Of a DNA stretch of 13,662 nucleotides, positions 6,867-13,662 are shown in pieces. Under the pieces are notes generated by a model. The model was given only the letters and a program-made list of their open reading frames with translations, ran no database searches and was not told where the DNA came from. The position numbers and the translations under genes were made by a program. Within the stretch, counting starts at the first letter, position 1; each line of letters begins with the position of its first letter. Source of the stretch: JBEKYH01 sp049511115 (GTDB taxonomy: Bacteria; Planctomycetota; Phycisphaerae; Tepidisphaerales; Tepidisphaeraceae); assembly GCA_049511115.1 (NCBI GenBank), contig JBEKYH010000076.1, positions 1 to 13,662 on the forward strand, in the 5' to 3' direction.

Positions 6867-7301
6867 GTGTCGCGTCGCACTGAAATGCTCGGCAGCACCA
6901 TCCATCGCGAACTGGCGATGATCATCCTGCGCGAATTGAACGATCCGCGCCTCACTGGAATGCCCAGCATCACGCGCGTGAAAGTCAGCGGCGACCTGTC
7001 CATCGCCGATGTGTACGTCACCGTGATGGGCACCGAAGGCCAGCAGACCGCCGCGCTCAACGCCCTGCGCCACTCGGCGGGTCTGCTGCGGACGCGCCTT
7101 ACTGATGCGCTTTCCATGCGGGTGACGCCCTTTTTGAAGTTTCACCTCGACGAGCAGTTGAAAAAAGAACTCGCCGTGCTGGAGGCGCTGCGGAAGGTGG
7201 AAATGGAAAGCGCCCAGAAAGATGCTCCCGCTCTCGCTCAGGATGAATCCACCGGCGGCGATGAACAGTCCAACCATGATCAGGATGCAAATTTGCCATG
7301 A
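6867..7301 (+). CDS. rbfA: 30S ribosome-binding factor RbfA
   Basis: RbfA is a single KH-like domain protein that binds the immature 30S subunit near the 16S rRNA 5' helix and supports late maturation. At 144 residues, it shows the typical N-terminus SRRTEMLGSTIHRELAMIILRELNDPRL, then the ITRVKVSGDLSIADVYVTVMG strand region, RTRLTDALSMRVTPFLKFHLDEQL, and a Glu/Asp/Gln-rich tail from about 115. The GTG start at 6867 has GGAAAG (6852-6857) upstream. Its stop TGA overlaps the next gene's ATG (ATGA, 7298-7301), which suggests translational coupling. The tail makes it slightly longer than many RbfAs. Confidence 0.92.
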   Translation: MSRRTEMLGSTIHRELAMIILRELNDPRLTGMPSITRVKVSGDLSIADVYVTVMGTEGQQTAALNALRHSAGLLRTRLTDALSMRVTPFLKFHLDEQLKKELAVLEALRKVEMESAQKDAPALAQDESTGGDEQSNHDQDANLP

Positions 7302-7948
7302 AGAATGCTGGAAAACATGCGGATGAGTTGAAATCGCTGCTCAAGCGGCTGGCCAAGGACGTTAAGACGCCCCTCACGCCCAGGCAGCCGCAGGACCCGC
7401 TCAAGGCCCTGGTCCGCGCGGCCATGAGCTACGACATGCCCGACACCCGCGCCGAGGAGGCGATGAAGGCCATCGAAGGCGAATTCGTCGATCTCAACGA
7501 GCTGCGCGTGGCCACCGAACTGGAAGTGCAGGAACTGCTCGGCACCAAATACCCCGTGATCGAACGGCGCGTGCAGATGATCACGCAGGCGCTCAACACC
7601 ATCTTCGAGCGCGAGCACACCCTGAGCCTGGAGCGCCTGCGCTCGGTCTCCAAGCGCGACGCGCGGCAATTCCTCCGCGAACTGCCGGGAATTCATCCCT
7701 TCGTCGAATCGTATGTCATGCTCATGAGCTTCGACGGCCACGCCATTCCCATGGACGACCTGATGCTCGACTACCTCCGCCGCCAGGAGGTCATGGACGA
7801 GGCGACCCCCCTCGAGGACGCCCATCGTTTCCTCGAGCACAACCTCAAGGCCGAGGAATGCTTCGACTTTTTCGTCCTCGTGCGCCGCGCCAGCCAGATC
7901 GGCCTGGATGTGGAAACGGAAACCGATAAAAAGAAAAAGGCCAGGTAA
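7298..7948 (+). CDS. Endonuclease III-like HhH-GPD protein with degenerate active-site positions
   Basis: This 216-residue protein resembles the endonuclease III (Nth) fold. A helical N-terminal part (DPLKALVRAAMSYD, about 33-46, then RRVQMITQAL) leads to an HhH-like segment RELPGIHPFVESYVM (127-141) and GHAIPMDD (147-154). In Nth the segment is LPGVGRKTA with a catalytic Lys and then VDTH with a catalytic Asp. Here the Lys position is F135, the Asp appears to be kept as D153, the Nth 'SAQAT' Gln region reads AMSYD, and the C-terminal Fe-S cysteines are absent (one Cys only, C188). It may be a monofunctional glycosylase-like or purely nucleic-acid-binding relative. It overlaps rbfA by 4 nt and lies 38 nt before hisG. 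The C-terminus ends in a KKKKAR basic tail. The family call comes from motif pattern only. Confidence 0.6.
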   Translation: MKNAGKHADELKSLLKRLAKDVKTPLTPRQPQDPLKALVRAAMSYDMPDTRAEEAMKAIEGEFVDLNELRVATELEVQELLGTKYPVIERRVQMITQALNTIFEREHTLSLERLRSVSKRDARQFLRELPGIHPFVESYVMLMSFDGHAIPMDDLMLDYLRRQEVMDEATPLEDAHRFLEHNLKAEECFDFFVLVRRASQIGLDVETETDKKKKAR

Positions 7949-7986
7949 TAGGTAATGAGTAAGCAGGTTCTGCGAGTGAGAATCCC

Positions 7987-8880
7987 ATGACCGACCGACT
8001 TCCCCCCGACACGCTGCGCATCGCCCTCCCCAGCGGCAGCCTGCAAAATTCGACGATTGATCTCCTCGGCCGCGCCGGCTTCCGCGTCAGCGTCCCCGAG
8101 CGCAGCGTCTTCCCGCGCATTGACGATGACAAACTCTCCGCCGTCCTCTTCCGCGCCCAGGAGATCAGCCGCTACGTCACCGAGGAGATCGTCGATTGCG
8201 GTCTGACCGGCCACGACTGGATCGTCGAAAACGGCAACGAAAACGACGTGGTGGAGTTGTGCGAACTGGTCTATTCCCGCGCCAGCAGCGGCCCCACCAA
8301 GTGGGTGCTGGCCGTTCCCGAGGAGAGCGCCGTCACCAAGCCCGAGGATCTCAACGGCGGCATCATCGCCACCGAACTGGTCAACACCACGCGGCGCTAC
8401 TTCGCCTCCAAAGGCGTGAAAGTGACCGTCGAATTCAGTTGGGGCACGACTGAGGTTAAGGCCCGCCTGCTGGACGCCATCGTGGAGGTCACCGAAACCG
8501 GCAGCAGCCTCCGCGCCAACAATCTGCGCATCGTCGAAACACTTCTCACCAGCACCCCGCGATTTGTGGCCAACAAGACCGCCTGGGAAACTCCCTGGAA
8601 GCGCGAAAAGATGGAAAACATCGCCATGCTCCTCAAGGGCGCCATCGAAGGCCGCGCCAAGATCGGCCTGAAGATGAACGTCCCCCAGGCCAAGCTTGCC
8701 GAAGTGCTATCCTTCCTGCCGAGCGAAAAAAGCCCCACGGTCAGCCGCCTCGCGGATGAAGCCTGGGTGGCGGTTGAAGTGATCCTGGAAGACAGACAGG
8801 AGCGGGAGCTGGTCCCCCGGCTCAAGCGCGCCGGGGCGAGCGGGATCATTACCTATCCGTTGAATAAGGTGATTCCTTGA
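7987..8880 (+). CDS. hisG: ATP phosphoribosyltransferase, long form (HisG)
   Basis: HisG catalyses the first committed step of histidine synthesis, joining ATP and PRPP to give phosphoribosyl-ATP. At 297 residues this is the long (HisG-L) form. The periplasmic-binding-like catalytic domains start with LRIALPSGSLQ (10-20) and include GLTGHDWI (72-79), ATELVNTTRRYF (128-139) and the PRPP loop VEVTETGSSLRANNL (166-180). A C-terminal ACT-like regulatory domain (about 220-297, ending SGIITYPLNKVIP) normally confers histidine feedback inhibition and removes the need for HisZ. ATG 7987 is 38 nt after the Nth-like gene. No other his genes are in the window. A strong terminator follows at 8916-8942, so it probably closes the nusA-infB-rbfA transcript. 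Confidence 0.95.
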   Translation: MTDRLPPDTLRIALPSGSLQNSTIDLLGRAGFRVSVPERSVFPRIDDDKLSAVLFRAQEISRYVTEEIVDCGLTGHDWIVENGNENDVVELCELVYSRASSGPTKWVLAVPEESAVTKPEDLNGGIIATELVNTTRRYFASKGVKVTVEFSWGTTEVKARLLDAIVEVTETGSSLRANNLRIVETLLTSTPRFVANKTAWETPWKREKMENIAMLLKGAIEGRAKIGLKMNVPQAKLAEVLSFLPSEKSPTVSRLADEAWVAVEVILEDRQERELVPRLKRAGASGIITYPLNKVIP

Positions 8881-8915
8881 GAACATTCACGAGCCAATCC
8901 GCAATCACATCAGTC

Positions 8916-8942
8916 GCGGCACAATAACATTGCCGCTTTTTT
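8916..8942 (+). terminator. Rho-independent terminator after hisG
   Basis: GCGGCA (8916-8921) pairs perfectly with TGCCGC (8931-8936) around a 9-nt loop, and six T follow (8937-8942). It lies 36 nt past the hisG stop and likely ends the nusA-to-hisG transcript. A weaker stem, ACGGG 8967-8971 with CCCGT 8981-8985, lies downstream without a T-run. Confidence 0.8.
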
Positions 8943-9008
8943 GAAGTCCTCCTTTTCATGGATCTGACGGGGCCTGCGAACCCGTGATTCTTAATGCCCG
9001 TTTCATAG

Positions 9009-9037
9009 TAAACTGTTCGGCATGCCAAGGTTATACT
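9009..9037 (+). promoter_or_regulatory. Weak candidate promoter for the TPR-peptidase gene
   Basis: TATACT (9032-9037) matches TATAAT at 5 of 6 positions and lies 45 nt before the ATG at 9082. The hexamer 17 nt upstream, TAAACT (9009-9014), matches the -35 consensus at only 3 of 6. Position between a terminator and a gene start supports it; the -35 does not. Confidence 0.35.
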
Positions 9038-9081
9038 GCGTCTGTTAACGAGCCGGCCGATGCGGACCGAAGAACCCAATC

Positions 9082-12000
9082 ATGGGCGATTCACTTGTGA
9101 CAACCGCCGTTGACCGTCCCGGCGCGCAACCCGCGCCGGACGTGCTTGCTCGTGTGCAGTCGCTCTACGATGCGGGCCTGATGCTGCAGGCCTATCAGTC
9201 GGCCGCGGCAGCGGGCCCACTTGAGCGATGGGCATCCGTACCCGCGCGCATTCTCGCGGCGCGGGTAGCGCGAAATGTCGGCGCGACTCGCCTCGGACGA
9301 ACATTGGTTCGCCGCGCCGCCAGGGAAGAGCCGGAACATCCGTTGGCCAGGTATTATCGCGCCGGTGATCTGCTGGACTCGCGCGGCCCGATGGCGGCGT
9401 GGGAATATATGCGTTCCATCGGAACGCTTGATCGGGCCGACGATTCGATCCGCGCGGATTGGCTTGCCTACCAGGCGCAGATCGCCTGGAGCTTCCGCGA
9501 TTTTGACAGGGCCGAATCCCTCATGGCCCGCGCGACGGAGATTGGCGGCCAGACTCCCCGGCTCTGCGTGATGCGCACCAGCCTGCTGGAGGCACAGGAC
9601 CAATATGAACAGGCGATCGCGAGCGCTTTGCAGAGCCTGCAGGAATTTCCCTGCCACCGTCCGACCATTCAATGCGCGTCTCATCTTCTTCAGATGCTGG
9701 ATCGTGACGGCGAGGCGCTGGCGCTGCTGTTGGATTCGTCGGCCCGAATCGAAAGCGGGCCCGTCGCCTGGCAGACGGCCGCCCTGCAAATGAACATGGA
9801 GCTCTATGATGGCGCATGGGAATCGTTGGAGCGCGCTGAAAAGCTTCTGCCGATGATGGAGCCGGCCTGGGGCAAGGCACTGGCCGCGATGCGCTCGGAT
9901 CTAAGCTATCACCAAGGCGATTTATCGGGGGCGATCGAGTTGGCACGAGAATCCGGCAATCGGTTTCTCGCTGCCGTCGCCGATCGCCTGGCCGCGCCGG
10001 ATCCGAATGCAAGGCGCGTTTGCCTGAAGGTGCCCTTCGTGCGCCAGCACCATATGACTTGCGCGCCGGCCACGTTGTCGGCGATCAGCCGTTATTGGGA
10101 AACGGCCGCCGATCATTTGGCGGTGGTTGAGGAGATTTGCTACGACGGGACCCCTTCCCACAGCGAGCGTCGCTGGGCGATGGATCATGGCTGGGTCACA
10201 AGGGAATTCACCGTGACCTGGGAGGCCGCCAAGTCCCTGATCGACCGGGGCGTACCCTTTACGCTGGCCACCGTGGAAGCCACCAGCGCCCACCTCCAGG
10301 CCGTCATCGGCTACGACGAAAAACGCGGCACGCTCCTCGTGCGCGATCCCTACCGTTATTACCAGGGCGAATTCCATGCCGAACCGATGTTCAAGCGTTA
10401 CGCCGCGACGGGCCCGCGCGGGATGGCGCTGGTGCCGGCCGGCCGTGCCGAATTGCTCGAAGGGTTGAGTCTCCCCGACGGCGATCTGTACGACTTTTCT
10501 TTTGAGCTTCTTTCCGCCCTGGACCGCCATGACCGCGCCGCGGCGCTGCGTGCGAGTGAGTCGATGATTGAGCGCGACCCCAGTCATCGCCTGACCCTCT
10601 GGGGGCGCCGGGCGCTTACGCGCTATGACGGCGATCCCGCGGTAGAGTTGCAAGTCGTCCAAAAGCTGCTCGATCTGTATCCCGACGACAATCATCTCAG
10701 GTATTCCAAACTCGCTCTGCTTCGAATCCTGGGGAGGCGAGACGAGCGATTGCAGGCGCTGGAGGAAATCTGCCACAAAGGTCCCTGCGAAGCGGTCTTT
10801 CAGCAGGAATTGGCCAATGAATTGGGAGTGGACGCCCGGCAACATCCGCGCGCGATCCGCATCCTGCGCAAGTCTCTTTTTCGCCAGCCGCGCAGCGGGG
10901 CATCGCTGCATGGTCTGGCTGGAAAATACTGGGCTCAACTCGACCGTCAGCGATCGCTGGAGCTCTATCGCTTCGCCGCCTGCCTCGACGACAAGAATGA
11001 ATCGGCCGCGGAGAGTTACTTCATCGCCGGCCGTCACCTGCGCAAATCCGACGAGGCAATGGACTTTCTACGCGCCCGCTTCGTGCGGTTTGGCGGCAAG
11101 TCGGCGCTTCCGGCACAAACCCTCAGTTGGGCCCTCGAAGCGCTGGCCCGCGCTCCCGAAGCCATGGCCGTGTTGGACCAGGCCCAAATGCGCCGGCCCG
11201 ATGACGGCAACCTGATGCTCTACTCAGCCGGAATGCTTGCGCGCCACGGCAACGCCGAAAAGGCGCGGCTTCTCGTCAAGGCGGCCGCTGGAAACGCTCA
11301 TCCGGCGCAATGGCTCCGGACGGCGGCGACGCTCTCTTCCTATTCCGGCGAATTGACCGAAGCGCTGGTCCATTGGCGGGAAGTTTTGCGCACCCAGCCG
11401 CTGGCGATGGATGCGCACGAAGCGGTTACGCGTCTGACCGCGCAGACGCAATCAACCGCCGCCGCACTGACCCACCTCGAAGCCGCGTGCGCAAAATTTC
11501 CCAGCTATTTCCCGCTGGCGCAGCTTCGCATCGGATGGCTGCGGAGAGAAGACGAAGAGGGAGCTGCGCGCGCCCTGGCCGAGCTGGTCGCGCAGCGCCC
11601 GTTGGACGCATGGGCGCGCCGGGAACTGGCGCTGGTTCTGTGTGAACTGCGCCGATTCACCGACGCTCGCGACGAGGCCGCCTGGGGTCTGCGGCTCGAT
11701 CCAAATTCACCCATCTCGCACTACGTCCAGGGCGGTGTGCTGAACGGTCTGAATCAGGTCGAGGAAGCACGGCAGTGCTGGCGCAAAGCCATCACGCTTT
11801 CGGTTGACTACCAGTTTGCCATCACCGCGCTGGTCGATTCTTTCCCCGCGGCCTCCAGCCGTCGCGCCGCGCTGCGATTTGTGCAGTCTGAACTGGTGCG
11901 GCAGGTCATCTTCGGCGAGGGATTGCTGGCCTACCGCACGCAGGCCTCCGATACGCTGGCGCCCGCGGAACTGCTGGCCGATTTGCGCGAAGCGCTGGCC

Positions 12001-13662
12001 GCGCGCCCAGATCTGTGGCACGCCTGGTCGGCCGTGATCGGACAACTGGAATCGATGGACCGCCTCGATGAAGCGCTGGAGCTAGCCCGCCAGGCGACGG
12101 GGCGTTATCCGCTGGTTCCACGCATCTGGATGGACCTTGCTCGCGTATCGCGAATTCGCGGCGATCTCGCTGGCGAAATCGAAGCGATGCGCGAATGTCT
12201 GCGCATATCCCCCGGCTGGCTGATGGCGTCGCGTCAACTGGCCGACGCCCTGATCCGCCAGGGTGATCTCACTCAGGCCCAGAAGGTGATGCGCAGCGCC
12301 ATCGCGCGCGATCCGTTGGATGCCGTCAATTACTGGTCTTTCGCCGGAATTCTATGGCGTCTTGGCAAGCATCAGGCGGCAATCGTGCGCACTAAACAGG
12401 CTGTGTTGATGGACCCGGGTCTCACCGGCGCCTGGGACACGCTGCGCCGCTGGACAGCTCAGCGCAAGCGCACCGACGAGGCCGTCGAATTGGCGCGCCG
12501 CCTGACTGTTCGCCGCGCCGGCGAGGCGCGCTCATGGCTTGTTCTGGCCAGGATGCTTGGCGGCGAAGCGGCGCTCGATGATCGCTTGGCCGCCTGCGAC
12601 AAGGCGCTGTCGCTCAATCCGCGCTCCGTCGAGGCCGCCGACCTGAAGGCGGTCCTGCTCACCCAGGCCAAGCGATACGAGCATGCCATGGATGCGTGCA
12701 AGCTCGAAGCATACGGGGATCACCCGCCCCCTCCGCTGCGCGGCCGAGCGGCCTGGGTCATGGCCGAGTGCGGCGACCGCGACGGGGCTATTGTGCTCAT
12801 GAAATCCGTCCTGCGCGATGAAACGACTTATTTTTGGGGATGGCGGACGCTTTGCGAATGGCTGGCCGCCGACAAGGAACCCGAACGGCTTCTTCAGGCT
12901 GCCCAGGAGATGGCCGGGCATTTTCCCAACAACGTCGAGGCGCTCAACATCCTGGCCGACGCGCAGATTCGTTCAAAAAACCGCGACGGCGGGAAGGCAA
13001 CACTGGCCCGCGTGCTGGCGATCTCGCCGGTCAACGAATTCGCCGCATTCCGCCTCTTTGATGTGCAACTGGAGGACAGCCAACTTGACGCCGCCGCCAG
13101 GACACTGGAGCTGCTCCTCAAACATCAAAATGGCAAATGGGCGCAGCAGCGGCAGATCGCGCTGGCCGTGCGGCGCGGCGACAAGGAAGAGGCGGCCCGC
13201 GAATTCTCCGCGGCGTCCAAGTGGGCCCTGACCGATCCGGCTCCGTTCAACGCCGCGATAAAAGACCTCGACAAGGCCGGCCTGGGGTCCATCGTGGATA
13301 CGGCGCTGATGGCGTCCGTCGAGTCATCGCTAGGCGAGACTGTTGCGGCCGGTAGCGCTAGGCTGTGCGAAACCTGGATGCAACGCTGCGTCGCGCGTAG
13401 GCGATGGCGCGAAAGCGGGAAATTTCTCAAGAAACTGCGCGGCCGCCGCGAGGAATGGCTGGCGGCGGTGGTGCCGTATCTGAACGGATTGGCCGCGGCA
13501 AAAAAATATGACTCTGTCCGCAGGATTCTCCGCAGACACCGCCCCGATTTAAAGAGCGATACGCGAGCGTGGGGTACGATGGGATACGCGCTGATGAACT
13601 CGGCGCGGTATCGCAGCCAGCAAAAGATCGTCAGCAAATGGATGGCCGATTACGCATCGCGG
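9082..13662 (+). CDS. Giant TPR protein with embedded C39-like cysteine peptidase domain (3' end cut)
   Basis: One frame stays open from ATG 9082 to the window edge, at least 1527 residues with no stop; the C-terminus is missing. TAA at 9046-9048 precedes it in frame and no other start codon lies between, so ATG 9082 is the likely start (weak RBS). The N-terminus MGDSLVTTAVDRPGAQ shows no signal peptide and I see no membrane segment, so it is probably cytoplasmic. Layout: helical TPR-like repeats (about 14-310); a papain-like C39 domain (about 314-437) beginning KVPFVRQHHMTCAPATL, with likely oxyanion Gln Q322, nucleophile C327, H404 (in SAHLQAVIGYD) and D422 (in VRDPY); then about 1090 residues of further TPR-like helical pairs, e.g. 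GDLTQAQKVMRSAIARDPLD near 1060. TPRs usually bind proteins, so a scaffolded peptidase or peptide-binding role is inferred. The substrate is unknown. It follows a terminator, so it is probably its own unit. Confidence 0.9.
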   Translation, partial: MGDSLVTTAVDRPGAQPAPDVLARVQSLYDAGLMLQAYQSAAAAGPLERWASVPARILAARVARNVGATRLGRTLVRRAAREEPEHPLARYYRAGDLLDSRGPMAAWEYMRSIGTLDRADDSIRADWLAYQAQIAWSFRDFDRAESLMARATEIGGQTPRLCVMRTSLLEAQDQYEQAIASALQSLQEFPCHRPTIQCASHLLQMLDRDGEALALLLDSSARIESGPVAWQTAALQMNMELYDGAWESLERAEKLLPMMEPAWGKALAAMRSDLSYHQGDLSGAIELARESGNRFLAAVADRLAAPDPNARRVCLKVPFVRQHHMTCAPATLSAISRYWETAADHLAVVEEICYDGTPSHSERRWAMDHGWVTREFTVTWEAAKSLIDRGVPFTLATVEATSAHLQAVIGYDEKRGTLLVRDPYRYYQGEFHAEPMFKRYAATGPRGMALVPAGRAELLEGLSLPDGDLYDFSFELLSALDRHDRAAALRASESMIERDPSHRLTLWGRRALTRYDGDPAVELQVVQKLLDLYPDDNHLRYSKLALLRILGRRDERLQALEEICHKGPCEAVFQQELANELGVDARQHPRAIRILRKSLFRQPRSGASLHGLAGKYWAQLDRQRSLELYRFAACLDDKNESAAESYFIAGRHLRKSDEAMDFLRARFVRFGGKSALPAQTLSWALEALARAPEAMAVLDQAQMRRPDDGNLMLYSAGMLARHGNAEKARLLVKAAAGNAHPAQWLRTAATLSSYSGELTEALVHWREVLRTQPLAMDAHEAVTRLTAQTQSTAAALTHLEAACAKFPSYFPLAQLRIGWLRREDEEGAARALAELVAQRPLDAWARRELALVLCELRRFTDARDEAAWGLRLDPNSPISHYVQGGVLNGLNQVEEARQCWRKAITLSVDYQFAITALVDSFPAASSRRAALRFVQSELVRQVIFGEGLLAYRTQASDTLAPAELLADLREALAARPDLWHAWSAVIGQLESMDRLDEALELARQATGRYPLVPRIWMDLARVSRIRGDLAGEIEAMRECLRISPGWLMASRQLADALIRQGDLTQAQKVMRSAIARDPLDAVNYWSFAGILWRLGKHQAAIVRTKQAVLMDPGLTGAWDTLRRWTAQRKRTDEAVELARRLTVRRAGEARSWLVLARMLGGEAALDDRLAACDKALSLNPRSVEAADLKAVLLTQAKRYEHAMDACKLEAYGDHPPPPLRGRAAWVMAECGDRDGAIVLMKSVLRDETTYFWGWRTLCEWLAADKEPERLLQAAQEMAGHFPNNVEALNILADAQIRSKNRDGGKATLARVLAISPVNEFAAFRLFDVQLEDSQLDAAARTLELLLKHQNGKWAQQRQIALAVRRGDKEEAAREFSAASKWALTDPAPFNAAIKDLDKAGLGSIVDTALMASVESSLGETVAAGSARLCETWMQRCVARRRWRESGKFLKKLRGRREEWLAAVVPYLNGLAAAKKYDSVRRILRRHRPDLKSDTRAWGTMGYALMNSARYRSQQKIVSKWMADYASR

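Noticed and set aside
8849..9079. Minus-strand 76-codon frame between hisG and the TPR gene
   Set aside because: It spans the hisG terminator and the end of hisG, has no recognisable features, and is likely chance.
9091..11037. Minus-strand open frames of about 232 and 371 codons (9091-9789, 9922-11037)
   Set aside because: They lie opposite the continuous TPR-peptidase frame, which shows clear repeats and a catalytic domain. The antisense translations show no motifs.

Overview
The window looks like chromosomal DNA from a GC-rich bacterium, coded almost entirely on the + strand. Gene content and style suggest the Planctomycetota/Verrucomicrobiota side of bacterial diversity: a long-form HisG with an ETGSSLRANN-type PRPP loop, an IF-2 with a very long Pro/Ala linker, a DUF503 (YlxP-like) gene beside rbfA, 'GCGAAG/CTTGGCG' type intergenic repeats, and a giant TPR protein. 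This placement is an inference; there is no rRNA or other decisive marker.

Layout: 1-455 is non-coding, with an imperfect inverted repeat (21-122), an 8-nt tandem repeat (337-364) and a plausible sigma70-type promoter (389-417). 456-1688 is an orphan MalK/UgpC/MsmX-type sugar ABC-transporter ATPase. 1689-1934 is a structured intergenic stretch with a terminator hairpin (1786-1811), upstream pairings that could compete with it, and the nusA leader. 1935-8880 is a probable operon: nusA, infB (TTG start at 3613), a DUF503 gene, rbfA, an endonuclease III-like HhH gene with degenerate active-site positions that overlaps rbfA by 4 nt, and hisG. A clear intrinsic terminator follows hisG (8916-8942). 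From 9082 to the right edge one uninterrupted reading frame encodes at least 1527 residues of a TPR-rich protein with a C39-like cysteine peptidase domain at about residues 314-437. The gene is cut by the window end.

How they fit: nusA, infB and rbfA form the classical transcription/translation-factor cluster (antitermination, initiator tRNA recruitment, 30S maturation). rimP, which often precedes nusA, is not present here. hisG (first step of histidine synthesis) and the Nth-like gene appear to ride on the same transcript. The giant TPR-peptidase gene follows a terminator and has its own weak candidate promoter, so it is probably a separate unit.

Most novel candidates: the TPR-C39 giant protein; the Nth-like protein lacking the Lys, Gln and Fe-S cysteines of endonuclease III; and the possible attenuator upstream of nusA. 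No CRISPR array, rRNA, tRNA, insertion sequence or phage gene was recognised.
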